From NCBI GenBank assembly GCA_905160935.1, contig CAJHZI010000425.1, positions 2,805,001 to 2,869,000 of the forward strand: DNA of 64,000 bases, given 5' to 3'. The translations under genes and the position numbers were made by a program. The stretch is from Enchytraeus crypticus. Its lineage: Eukaryota; Annelida; Clitellata; Enchytraeida; Enchytraeidae. Below, one piece after another: positions 53,728-64,000 of the stretch (the first letter of the stretch is position 1; each line of letters begins with the position of its first letter). The notes beneath the pieces are model-generated. The model had not been told where the DNA came from. It did not search any database and saw nothing but the letters and a program-made list of their open reading frames with translations.

Positions 53728-53826
53728 GTTGTTGGAATCATAACGAGAGTTAATCTTGCCAGATACAGGGCGGAGACACACAGGGGTCACTTCAAATTGG
53801 AAGAGCTTGCCGTGGAACAAAGCTAA
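53728..53826 (+). CDS. CLCN7: CLC last exon (end of CBS2, stop)
   Basis: TTATTTCTTAG|GTT to TAA at 53824. Encodes VVGIITRVNLARYRAETHRG, HFKLEELAVEQS. Matches the VVGLVTRKDLARYR..GLEEL C-terminus of ClC-7 and so fixes the end of the gene. Confidence 0.95.
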   Translation, partial: VVGIITRVNLARYRAETHRGHFKLEELAVEQS

Positions 53827-56030
53827 TTGATGATCTACCTTATATTCGAATGATTCTTTATTATATATCTGCTCTTCTCAAAACAGTTTTATAAAACAGT
53901 GTTTTAAAGTTCGGATGGATATTCAACACTGCGTAGCGAAATAATTACTGAGTCTAAACTAGGATAAAGCAAGAATTATGATTGTGTAAATATCGCTAGG
54001 TCGAAAATCTGATGCTACATTTTTCCAGAGATATTTAAGTTATGTCAGTAATTTGATGCATCGTATAGACTATATTTAATTTTCATTTTATGAATTCATG
54101 TGCTATGTCCAATTTGTTTTCGTATTATGATTTAAACTAGTATACTTTATAAATGTAATTAAAAGTTGTACCACAAATAATTTGGTTTATTAAAATTTAT
54201 AATTCGTCTATTTCAGTAGTTTGCAGGATAGGAATTAATCCTGCTGAAACCTGTTGGGCCTATCTAATGCAAGATCGCAACGGTAACCTATACGTCCCTA
54301 AGATTCAACTCATAAGGAAGTTCATAATAACATTAATACAAATTGAAACGAAAAAGCACATATATGTGTTGGGTTCTCCCCTTGGGTGGCAGTTCTTGTC
54401 CCACCTCGGGTGCCAATTATAGGATTCTCCAATCCTCCGTCCGTTATAGGAGTTCGGAAATGGAGTCGTGGGTTCGATTTTTGAAACTCTTCATGCTATG
54501 GCGGTATTAATCTGGAGGACGCAAGGATATCTTGCTCATATATAGCCAGTTATAGGCTAAATCAATTAGACTGGAGCTGTTACGAATAGAATTCATGTTT
54601 ATACGTTCATTATGTACTAATTTATATCGTGTGTGTTATTTGTGTTTAACTTATATTAATTCTTGCTAAATGAATATATTAACACAAAAGGTAAATAGCT
54701 TTTGCTTTTAACGATTACTATGAACTAAGAAGCACGATATAATCTAAAGAATTAAACTACAACATTAAATAGAACAGAACGTAAAACGATAACTAAGAAA
54801 ATTAAATATCTTAATCAGTCAGTTAAGTATATATTTGTAAAGTTCAAAATAAGATAGAAACAGGAGAACGAATTATGGCTTCACGGCACTTCTCGTCAAT
54901 ATGTTTAATACTTCTCTTGTTTTCTCCTATCTTCTAGCTCCTGTCTTCTTTTCTTCTAACTTCCGTCTTCTGCGAGCTATTGGAATGCAGCAATTTTTAC
55001 CTGCATTGACGAGAAAACGCTTTGACTAGATTTGTAGCAATTGCGTTTCTGGTCCAATTCAGGATTTATATCGGATTTGAGATATGATGTATTGTCTAGT
55101 CTAAGCGACCTATAGAGGGTTTAGAAGACTAATACACATAAATCTGCAAATCCCGGGGGGCACACTTGCTTGCTCTGATATAGACTTCGTATTTGTGTCA
55201 TTCAAACTAACACCGACCTGTAAAGGGTGTAGTAGGACAGCTTTCTGACGAATTCAATCAGAAATTCAGACGCTTGTAGGAAATCTACTAGTTTATGGTT
55301 TTGCTGCAATAATTCTTTAATAATTATATTTAGGCAAGTTCAGCTAGTAATTTCGGATAAGCCAGAGTTCAGCATAGAACTAAAATTCCATAGCATGTCA
55401 CCTAGTTACATAGCGTTGATCGATGCAATGCTCACGAGCCAATCAGAATCGTTGGTTTTCAAAGTTGTCAACCAATCAGAATTTAGCTCGTCAATCCTCT
55501 TCATAATCATTCATCCGCCCCAATTTCATGGTCGGTAGAATTGCATGAGTTTTTCAATGCAATTTTATTTTTAATCTATTATTTCTGTATTTAATCTAAT
55601 AAAATACAGTGTTGCCAAAAACGAAATTCTTATCTATGTACAAATAGCAAGAAGCTGTTCCATTTATTATCAATAAGCTAATGAAGAGGGTTTATAGGTT
55701 CTACCAAACTTCTTTTAAAAGAATTTCGAAAGAAAAAACCATAAACACAAAAAAACTAAGTGAATGATTAATAAAATGAGTAATAAAATCCTTTGTACGG
55801 GATATAGGATCTGTAATTAATGACGTCAGCAAAAATCTGTTAATTAATCGATTAGACAATCAATTATCGAGTATATGATTTACGACTGTTATCTCTCCCG
55901 AAGCGACGGTACCGGAACTTCCTGTTACTATTACATATATACTGTAATTGTCTGTGTAATCATGAGCACGAATGAAATGTGATATTTCTGTCTCTTTCTT
56001 CTCCCTCTAATATTTTCTCAAGAGCAGGTC
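53827..56030. other. CLC 3' region and intergenic
   Basis: No gene found. At 54370-54500 there is a CCTTGGGTGGCAGTTCTTGT, CACCTCGGGTGCCAATTATA stretch that looks repeat-like (possibly an LTR edge), but I have no second copy in the window to confirm it. Confidence 0.45.
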
Positions 56031-56037
56031 TGAGATA

Positions 56038-56079
<42 letters not shown>

Positions 56080-56190
56080 TAGCTTTTCTTTGGCAGCGAC
56101 TGTCTATTGCTCTCCAGCGATTCAATGCAGCCTGCTTCAGTGGCACTTTGGCTAATGCGGCTTCCCAGAGTGCAGACGAATTATTTTAAT
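56038..56190 (+). pseudogene. REL-type LINE, 35-codon 3' fragment after (AAT)n
   Basis: (AAT)n at 56038-56080, then a frame FLWQRLSIALQRFNAACFSG, TLANAASQSADELF stop (56084-56190). This matches FLWQRFSMALQRYNAVCFRG of the copy at 18455-19348. Too short for ordinary ORF calling. Confidence 0.82.
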
Positions 56191-56274
56191 CGCTTTTCTT
56201 AAACTTTTAATTAAATAAAGTCTCTTTTATCTTATTTATTAGCCCAGGGCCCTTTACAGCCCAGGGAATTTTTC

Positions 56275-56275
<1 letters not shown>

Positions 56276-56322
<47 letters not shown>
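56276..56322. repeat. (AAT)n microsatellite
   Basis: About 15 units; likely a retroelement tail (followed by TTTAACGTCTGATGA). Confidence 0.93.
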
Positions 56323-56339
56323 GGAAATAACTTACCGTT

Positions 56340-56605
56340 TAACGTCTGATGATAAGCTTCATAAGGCGTCCTCCATCAATCAAAAAGTTAATCCAATCAC
56401 TAGAAGCTATATGCTTTATCCACGTACGCTTTATTGCAGCCTACAGCTTGGAAACATAATGGCTTCTGATGATCGATCCCGTTTCCTTCCTCAATTCTTA
56501 CTTAGTCGCCTATGGAGCTATTACGACACACGCATGCAGTTTACGGCAGGTCTATTCCGCAGTGACACAACACGGGAATTTAGTATCTTCATTACCAAAA
56601 ATTCG
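56340..56605. repeat. Dispersed repeat containing TTAGTCGCCTATGGAG
   Basis: Related to 6545-6860 block by block (AGTTAATCCAATCAC, TATGCTTTATCCA, AATGGCTTCTGATG, GACACAACACGGGAATTTA). Confidence 0.6.
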
Positions 56606-56939
56606 TCTAATTCTTTGTGTTGCTGAGGTGAGCTGGACTCCATGGATTTGAATGATGGTAAGCAAACCATCGATAGGACTCCAATTGATCAATTAAATTT
56701 TTTAATGAAATCAGAGGTCAACTGAAATTTATCGAAATATCATACTGGAACATAAGTAAAAATATTTATTCTAATTATAAGATATACAGATTTCACGTAT
56801 ATAGACCTGAATATCTTATACGACTTTATTTTTATGAAAGCACTTTTATAGGTCTTTTTATAGGTCGTATTTATGCAGAAAAATGTCGACCCCAAAAATG
56901 CCCACTTTTTGAAAAATTGCAATTGCACAACAACAATAC

Positions 56940-57090
56940 TAGGTGGGGTATACTCCTTGGGTATACACCCCACCCCTAGGGTTAACACCCCACCCCTAGG
57001 GTTAACACCCCACCCCTAGGGTTAACACCCCACCCCTAGGGTTAACACCCCACCCCTAGGGTTAACACCCCACCCCTAGGGTTACACACC
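56940..57090. repeat. 20-bp GC-rich minisatellite
   Basis: About seven near-perfect units of ACACCCCACCCCTAGGGTTA. This is the most GC-rich array in the window. Confidence 0.96.
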
Positions 57091-57600
57091 ATCCAATGGG
57101 TGGGTACCCGTCCCCGAGGGTATCCCCGGGGTGGCGTACCCCCAGGGAGGGTACTCTCCTCCCTCCCGAGAGGGTACCTCTACCTCCACCGGCGGGGTGC
57201 CCTCCTAAAAGCACCCTGGGCGCCCCTGGGTCGAACTATTCCGGGGCACCAGGGGATGGGGCATTTATCCTAATTAGCGAGCCCAAAGCTCGCACCACCG
57301 ATCAGGGACGAGACGCCTCGAGATCGGCGGTCAAGCAGAGATGGGACTGACCGAGGTCAGCGCCCGTCTCTACCCAAGAGAGCCTTGCGGCCACTTGCAG
57401 TCAAGCGGAGTAGGGATTGACCCAGGTCAGCCCCTCTTCTACCGTAAGAGAACCTTGCGTCCACTTGTTAGCGCCTCAGAGAACTGATAACGACTGCGGC
57501 ATGCCTGCCAGGAACAGCGGTTTTTATAGTGCCTGAGAGGCCTCGAGATCATGTGAGGCCTGAGAGGCCTCTGATCATGTGATCGATCAACCGGTTACAA
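57090..57600. repeat. GC-rich island with a ~70-bp tandem duplication
   Basis: Composition jumps to well over half GC between AT-rich flanks. Two ~70-bp units (57330-57398 and 57399-57468) share TCAAGC(A/G)GAG, GGGA(C/T)TGACC..GGTCAG, AAGAGA(G/A)CCTTGCG and CCACTTG. The 84-aa + strand ORF has no recognisable domain, and I do not call it a gene. Confidence 0.75.
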
Positions 57601-57729
57601 CCAGTTAGTTAACCAGTTCTGTTAATAGCGGTTAATTAACCGCTCAGTGTGTATGTTATATAATAAGTCCTTTATAATAGCATTGGTAACAGTGCGTTCT
57701 ATATTAGTTGTTGAAGGTCATTCATAATC

Positions 57730-58110
57730 TTTAAAGTATATTTTAGAAGCTGGATTAAAATTTTAATTTAGCTCGAATTTTGTTATTGCTACAATTAGCA
57801 AAGCATAGTAATAAAGAAATAGAAATCTTGCATATAGTCTCTTAAATACGAATAAAACTAACAGAAAATTTAAACAATTAAACTTAGTTTTTCTACAGTT
57901 AAAGAATAATAAGGCCTACAGTATATTTCATAAAATGGGCTAATTGTCATTTAGCTAGAATTTTGTTATTTGCTACAATTGGCAAAGTATGGCAATTTAG
58001 AATCAGAAACTGTCTCTTTACAACTGCTAAAGTTAACAGAGAATACAAATAAGTAGACATAATTATTCTACAATTAAAGAATGCTTTAAAGTTACATGGA
58101 AACTCTTTTT
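57730..58110. repeat. Imperfect ~150-bp direct duplication
   Basis: TTTAGCTCGAATTTTGTTAT / TTTAGCTAGAATTTTGTTAT, CTACAATTAGCAAAGCATAG / CTACAATTGGCAAAGTATGG and TTCTACA(G/A)TTAAAGAAT recur in order. Confidence 0.75.
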
Positions 58111-58459
58111 ACGACACAATTCCGCTAAAAATCAGGCTAACTTCTTGCATTCAATTTGCCGCCTTAATTCTTGCAACACGGGAGATCTGTTAGTGTGCAT
58201 GCTAAATTTTTATTCATTTAAAAATGTCTCATAAATATCCGCAGAAAAACAATTTCAAGAATTAGAAAATATGATTTCATAAGTTAGCAGTAATTTAAAA
58301 AATTTATTTCATAATTTCGTGAGAAAAATTGTCTTAATAAATATCGACGAGCCTACTAACCAACAAAAATTATGCTTGAAATTATAGCATTGGGTCAACA
58401 GTTTGAATGCTGTTTGAAATATCAGACATGTATAACAGCAATGGGTAGGTCTGATTGTC

Positions 58460-58462
<3 letters not shown>

Positions 58463-58509
<47 letters not shown>

Positions 58510-58540
58510 CAGCCCATCTCTCTCTGTTTCTCATTCTGTA

Positions 58541-58571
<31 letters not shown>

Positions 58572-58720
58572 TTCTTTCTCTCTCTCTGTCTCACAGTCTC
58601 TATCTCTCTCACTGTTGCTCTCTCTCTCTGTATTTCTCGCTTTCTCTCTCATAGTCTCTCTCTCTCTCTCTCTTCTTTCTCTCTCTGTCTGACTCTCTGT
58701 CTCACTCTCTGTCTCTGTTT
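58463..58720. repeat. (CT)n-rich low-complexity tract
   Basis: CT dinucleotides with CTGT and CTTT interruptions. ORFs on both strands are low-complexity artefacts. Confidence 0.95.
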
Positions 58721-58721
58721 T

Positions 58722-58998
58722 TTTAAAGATTATTCGGCAATTTGTGCAGATATTGTTGTGCAATTGAACTAGATTGTATTTGGATAGTGTAGCATTTATG
58801 TGCAATTAAAATGGCGCACAGGTTTTATCTGCACTAATTTTTGTGCACTTCGAAACTTCGGATTTATGCAGCGAAATGCAGGAAAATGTCGACCAGTCCC
58901 ACTTTTTTGAAGATTATTCGGCCATTTGTGCAGATATTGTTGTGCAATTGCACCAGATTGTAGCTCGATATTGTAGCATTTATGTGCAATTTAATTGG
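58722..58998. repeat. ~80-bp direct repeat, 180 bp apart
   Basis: AAGATTATTCGGC(A/C)A, TTTGTGCAGATATTGTTGTG, CAATTG and TGTAGCATTTATGTGCAATT occur at 58727-58808 and 58909-58992. A GAAAATGTCGACC..CCCACTTTTT block at 58884 also occurs at 56880. Confidence 0.85.
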
Positions 58999-59204
58999 TG
59001 CATTTCTGATTAGTACTTTGTTTTAAATTTGATTTTAAATTTAAAATTTAGAAACCTTATTTTCGAATGTGAATGTTAATGTGAATGTCAAACTGGAATA
59101 CAGGCCATGTCGAGTATTGGTTACAGAGTTTCCTGAAAGGTATAGATAGGCCTATAGGCCTACTTGATGAGTAGACTAGTGAGTATAACGGCCGTGAATA
59201 CTCT

Positions 59205-59330
59205 TACTGTGCTGCTGTCGTCTGTGACAACATAGAGAACTATTGCGACAAATTCAATCCGATGAGCAAAAAAAGTAAAAAGGTGCAAAATCCAGAAAAC
59301 AAGGCCAACGATATAGGCCTAGGGATAGAG
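59205..59330 (-). mobile_element. L2-like LINE 3' UTR, antisense, diverged
   Basis: CTGCTGTCGTCTGTGACAAC, AGAGAACTATTGCGACAAAT and GGTGCAAAATCCAGAAAAC. Confidence 0.75.
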
Positions 59331-59334
59331 CATA

Positions 59335-60790
59335 GTACGTGGGTTGGGTATAACGTCATTGAAATTTTAACTGATACATAGCCGATCAGTTAAAAGTAAA
59401 ATCTGCAAAACTATCTAATAAGACGCAATGAAAGTGTTCTAATTGTAGATGCCAAGCATATAGGCTTATAGATGCATGAGGCTTATAGATGCATGCTTGT
59501 TGCAGTCCGGCCCTCAGATTTCATTTTGGGGATAGCCGGCCTAATTCAAGAAGTAAAATTGTAAATAATTAATTTAAGAAGTAAAATCATTATTGCAAGA
59601 ACTTTCACGGCTATGGAATTTTAAAATTAAATATTCAATCCCACACTGAAACCGATAGCCTATCGTTGTTTAGCAATTATGCTGGATAGTTTAATCATAG
59701 TTTAAATGTAGAAATTCCGATGATCACAAAGCTGGTAGTTAAGATGTCTCTTAATCACAATTAAAGACTTCATGAAGCGCAATGTTCCTGATTTTGATCA
59801 AATCAGAAGTTAAACTCTGGTTAAGAGATAATCATCCTTCATGAAATGATCCATTAAAATATCTAGATCTGCTTTAACACGCAGTATTTAACTTAATCAT
59901 TGTTATACATGATCAGTTCATGCCTGACTGATGATGTGAGTTTAACGTTAAGGTCAGAAGCGCAACGGGCTTCTTTTCAAAGAGGGAGTTCTTTTCAAAA
60001 ATCTTTAAAAGAAGTAGATATGGCATGACTGTTGTTTCAGCGATATCAGTTTAGTAACAAGAGCGACTTGATTTCAAACATGCTCCAGTTAATCGTGAGG
60101 GTAAACAAAGCCCATTTGTCATGTATATTTAATAGTAATTTCGGATTTATTTCATGATATTCGGTCTCTAAACGGTTTTAAGATGATGTATTATTGCGCG
60201 TTTGGGTATACAAATTCCAGAAATCCGGAAACCAAAGAACGGGGAATATCCGTTAAGAGATTTGAAATAAAATTTGTTTGCATTTTGTTTTAAAAATATA
60301 CATCCAATTAATAGAAATTCGTTTCAAATAATTTTTTGTCATGACGATATTTTGGAGAGATGTGGCGATAAATGTGCTACTAAAGTGTTTCAATATCGTT
60401 CAAAAGATTTGCAAATGTTCAAAAACTTGTTTATTTTATGCCTTTAAATAACGATCAGCTGATATTGTTTACCTCTGGCTAGCAAAATTAGTTGTTGGCA
60501 TCACTGGAATTCTTGAACCCAATGTTTACAATGGTTGAGATTGCCTTTGACACTTCTACGGTTTTTATTTATTCTATGGTTCTTTTCATTGCAATTAAAG
60601 TGATATCTTTATAAAGTATGCTTTTGTCATTTGATCTCTTGTGCTTTCTGGCACTAGTGTCGTTATGTTATGTTTTATGATCAAGATAATTTGTGATTGA
60701 GATCACACGCTCACTGTAAAGTGTAAAGTGCTAAAGTGTAAAATGTAAATACAGTTTTCTGAGGACACTTGAAAACTTGAAATTTTTAAT
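59335..60790. other. Intergenic, no gene seen
   Basis: AT-rich. Nothing coding recognised before the LINE that begins near 60800. Confidence 0.45.
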
Positions 60791-60799
60791 TTGTTAATT

Positions 60800-63465
60800 T
60801 GTTAATTCCATAGTGCAAATTATTAAAACTGTTCTCTCTACAAAAATGGCTCTCAGGCATTTATCAGCTTTTCTTCGACCAAATGTAAGTGACATTTATC
60901 GAATGCGGTATTATTTAATTACAATTAATGCTGTTCAACATATGAATGTTGCTACTCATATTGACAATCATACACTTGATGTTGTTACTACACTAAGTCT
61001 CTCTGCTATTGATCCATTAAGTGTTACTATTTTATCTCACTCGCCGTCAGACCATTTTCCTGTTGTATTCACTTATAATCATGTTAAGCCAGATACTAAT
61101 AAAGATTCACCTACTGTTTCATTTAGGTGTGTAAATAAGGATGATCTTGATCTCTTTTGTTCTGATCTTGAAAATTCGACTTTGATCAACTCTCCTGCTA
61201 ATAAGCTTGATGAATTAGTAAAACAGTATAACACTACTCTTTCATCTCTACTTGATAAGCATGCACCTCTAACTACCAAGAAGCTTAAGAAATCTAACCC
61301 TTGGTATACTTCTGGTCTGAGAAAGCTAAAGGCTGCATGCTGTAGAGCTGAAAGAAAGTGGCGTCATACCCATTCAGATTTTTGGAAAACTGTTTCTAAT
61401 TTGCAACACAAGATTTATCGTACTGCTATTGCTAATGCTAAGAAAGAGTACTACTCCTCTTTGGTCAGTAAGGCTGTGAATGTCAAAAGTTTATGGAAAA
61501 CCGTTAATGATCTTTTACATAGATCTATTTCTCCTTCTCTTCCTTCTACTCCTGTGGAGTCACTGCGTGAACAATTTTCCAAATACTTTACAGATAAGAT
61601 AAGCAATCTTCTAGTTCAGCTCCTAACTCTACTCCTCATACTCCAGTAGAGAATCATTCCAAAGATGAGCTTTCTAATTTCACTCCAGTTACAATTGATG
61701 AGATTACTAAATTAGTTTTAGACTCTCCAGCTAAACATTGTGACTTGGATCCTACCCAACCTCTCTTTTAAAGAAGTGTATTCACATACTTGCTCCAGTA
61801 TTAACATTGATTGTTAACCTCACTCTCTCTACTGGCAAATTTCCTCGTGCTTTAAAGCGTGCAGTTATTACTCCATTGCTTAAAAAGCCCACACTGGATA
61901 AGGAATTATTGTCGAATTACAGGCCTATATCTAATCTGTCATACATATCTAAGCTCACTGAAAGAATTGTTCTTCAGAGGCTTTCTACTCATCTCTCTTA
62001 CAATGATCTATTTAATAAGCATCAAGCTGCTTATACTAAGCATCGTTCAACTGAAACGGTGCTTCTATCTGTGTGCAATTCTATTGTTAATGCCGTGTGC
62101 ACACAACGCTTAACTGGATTATGTATGCTTGATCTTTTGGCTTTTGATACCATTGATCACAATATTCTTCTGGAACGTCTTTCTTCCTGGTTTGGTGTTT
62201 GTGGAATTGTTCTTGATTGGTTTTCCTCCTATCTGACGGATCGTTCTTTTAGTATGAAAGTGATGGAGTACATGTCTTCGCCTTCTCACCTAAAGTATGG
62301 TGTGCCTCAAGGCTCCATTCTAGGTCCTATCCTCTTTAACCTCTATACAACACCCCTAAGCACTCTAATCTCTTCTCATTCTCTTGATCATGAACTATAT
62401 GCTGATGACACTCAAATGTACACTTGATTCACCCCTAACTCCTATTCTAATGCTGAAACCCTCCTGCAACAAAGTTTTCAGTCTATATCCTCTTGGATGT
62501 ATGCTAATTTCTTGGCACTTAATCCATCTAAGACTGAATTCTTGTTGGTCGGGACACCTCAATAGCTTCTGAAGCTGAATGGGATAACTCTTTCGTTATC
62601 TTCGGGTATTAAAACATCAACTGTTTCTTCTGTGAGAAATCTTGGTGTTATCCTTGATAAACACCTAACCTTCCACGAACACATAACTAAAACTTCACAA
62701 ACATGTTTCTTCCATATCCGTGATCTTCGTCGAATACGTCCATATTTGTCACGTGAGACAGCTGCTACAATTGGTGCTGCTCTTGTGCAATCGAAGTTGT
62801 ACTACTGTAATTCCCTGTTTTTAAATCTCCCTGGCTGTGAGATTGATCGGTTGCAGTTTGTTCAGAATTCTCTTGCGCGAGCAATTTTTTGTAGTTCCAA
62901 GTATTCACATGTTACACCTATTTTGAAGTCTCTGCACAGGCTAAAGATTAAAGAGCGTATCATTTACAAATCAGCTTCGTTAACCTATAAGTCCATCACC
63001 ATCCCTAGACAAACTTGTATGTCTCACTTGATTAAAGTGATGCAGCCTGCCATTACTCGGTCTTCTAAGTTAATTACTCTTGTGAGACCTAGCTTACCTT
63101 CATGTTCTAAGCTATCTAATCGTGCTTTCCAGCATGCTGCACCTGAGATCTGGAATTCTCTTCCATCCAATCTTTGGAAATCTTCATTTGAATCACATCA
63201 GCCTTGGCTTTCCTATAAGCAGTTCCATAAGCAGTTGAAGACCTATCTTTTCCATCTCTCTTTTCCATCCAGTGTCCATGAGCAGCGACCTGTGCCTAAA
63301 CCACCTTTTCTTTAACTCCCTTTACTTTGGACTGAATTTCTGGATTTTGGAATTTGCACCGTTTTTGGACCTTCTTTTTTTGCTCGCTGGCATGATTTTG
63401 TCTCAATAGTGCTCGATGTTGTCATTGATGACTGTAGCACTCTAATTGTTGTTATTATATGTTAT
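60800..63465 (+). mobile_element. L2/CR1-like LINE, ORF2 from the end of the endonuclease to the 3' UTR, decayed
   Basis: Starts in the C-terminal part of an APE endonuclease (NHTLDVV, SPSDHFPVVFTYN; SDH catalytic motif, ~nt 61048), then the linker NPWYTSGLRKLKAACCRAER. After a frameshift near 61640-61780 comes the reverse transcriptase: NYRPISNLSYISKLTERIVL, KHRSTETVL, CMLDLLAFDTIDHNILLERL, YGVPQGSILGPILFNLYTTP and YADDTQMYT (62399). A stop follows at 62425, a further break, then RNLGVILDKHLTFHEHI and the C-terminus ending VHEQRPVPKPPFL (63315). The palm motif reads DLLAFDT, one residue short of the usual DLSAAFDT. The UTR to ~63460 defines the tail family seen throughout the window. Confidence 0.93.
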
Positions 63466-63688
63466 ACAGATAAAGTCCACATTTCCAATACTTGAAGGAT
63501 TCTGATTTTAGGATTATTTAGCAATTTACGAAGTTCATGACTTTCGTGCGTTATATTTAATAACTTCAATAATGACACAATTAGGCCTATATGGAGCGTA
63601 CAACTGAATTATTTGAGCTGCTTTGAAGCTCGAATTGTCATAAAAGCTATTATTTAAAGACAAGTAACTCTGAAACATATTAAGAACC

Positions 63689-63691
<3 letters not shown>

Positions 63692-63726
<35 letters not shown>
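63692..63726. repeat. (AAT)n, SINE B tail
   Basis: About 11 units. On the minus strand this is the (TTA)n tail of the adjacent SINE B. The Leu-repeat antisense ORF is an artefact. Confidence 0.92.
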
Positions 63727-63728
<2 letters not shown>

Positions 63729-63970
63729 CACATTATAGTGAAATGATCAACTGTGTTGATATCTCTCACTTTTAATATCACATGTTAAATCCGTTAGGCA
63801 ATATTGCCAATTTATCCGTATAACCAGTCCAGTGAATGTCCGAGATTTTACTCTCAGATCAGCGCGGCCAGTATCGAACCCACGAGCATTCAATTCACCT
63901 CAGGATCTGTTATTCAAAACTTCATGACATTATCTACACCTCTAACTATTGCGCTATTGAGACATTCAAT
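63727..63970 (-). mobile_element. tRNA-derived SINE, family B
   Basis: Minus-strand head GTCTCAATAGCGCAATAGTT (A-box region), B box GGGTTCGATACTGGCC, ACTCTCAGATCAGCGCGG in complement, and the 3' end near ACACATTATAGTG with (TTA)n tail. Colinear with 2497-2735. Confidence 0.82.
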
Positions 63971-64000
63971 TGCGCAATACATTCAGTTAATAGTGCAAGA

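Larger units (their letters stand above)
24448..53826 (+). other. CLCN7: Gene span: ClC-6/7-type Cl-/H+ exchanger (24 exons assembled)
   Basis: All exons listed below join in matching phase to one 2712-nt reading frame, about 100 residues longer than vertebrate ClC-7. The extra length is in the acidic N-terminus and a His/Asp-rich luminal loop. Key CLC signatures are present: GSGIP, GKEGP with the gating Glu split exactly by an intron, GVFIP, the proton-path Glu in FSLEEG and the KYALIGAAA Tyr. A proton-coupled exchanger is therefore predicted, not a simple channel. Two C-terminal CBS domains follow. It resembles ClC-7 more than ClC-6 (NNEEHNGFPVVE, RVNLARYR near the end). In animals this class acids and chloride-loads late endosomes and lysosomes. 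Introns are 0.4-2.3 kb, apart from the first of 3.6 kb, and packed with repeats. Confidence 0.9.

Noticed and set aside
54370-54500. LTR retrotransposon edge (CTCGGGTGCCAATTATA)
   Set aside because: No second LTR, primer site or gag/pol frame was found in the window; mentioned only in the intergenic entry.
56940-57090. Interstitial telomere (CCCTAGGGTTA resembles TTAGGG)
   Set aside because: The unit is 20 bp and has only one TAGGGTTA per unit, without consecutive TTAGGG repeats.
57096-57350. 84-aa Pro/Gly-rich ORF in the GC-rich island
   Set aside because: Open because of GC content; no domain, no start context, no splice partners.

Overview
This is AT-rich, intron-rich nuclear DNA from an invertebrate metazoan. 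It carries three protein-coding genes in split-exon form, all on the + strand, in a background of non-LTR retrotransposons, tRNA-derived SINEs, minisatellites and long (AT)n/(CT)n/(AAT)n microsatellites. There are no operons or other prokaryotic features. I cannot name the phylum: Wnt4, DUOX and lysosomal CLC genes occur in most animal lineages.

Layout: (1) 1-1659 is the last coding exon of a dual oxidase (DUOX/NADPH oxidase) gene whose upstream exons lie outside the window. (2) 14011-19955 holds three exons of a Wnt4 gene, from the N-terminal cysteine region to the stop; its signal-peptide exon was not found. (3) 24448-53826 holds a complete or nearly complete CLC-type Cl-/H+ exchanger of the ClC-6/7 (lysosomal) class. 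I assembled it as 24 exons with matching splice phases, 2712 nt, 903 codons plus stop. The weakest parts are the first exon, the end of exon 5 and exon 21. (4) 53827-64000 is gene-poor: repeats, a GC-rich island with a tandem array, and a 2.7-kb decayed L2/CR1-like LINE at the right end.

Mobile elements sort into families by their 3' ends. They are an L2-like LINE with a (TTR)n tail, an RTE/BovB-like LINE with a (GAT)n tail and probable SINEs sharing that tail, a second RTE-like LINE ending in (GA)n, a jockey-like LINE ending in (GAA)n, a LINE whose C-terminus resembles a restriction-like endonuclease domain, two tRNA-derived SINE families (A: 12 copies; B: 2 copies plus a tail fragment), and one non-autonomous hAT-like DNA element with an 8-bp target duplication. 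One jockey-like copy is nested in an RTE-like copy with a clean 9-bp target duplication.

The pattern I find most worth checking is that tandem arrays and sense-oriented retrotransposon 3' tails lie directly against splice sites. Minisatellites abut or include splice sites at Wnt4 exon 'a' and CLC exons 1, 3, 16, 18, 19 and 23. Retroelement tails end 0-60 bp upstream of at least six acceptors, all in sense orientation. The three host genes have no shared pathway visible from this sequence.
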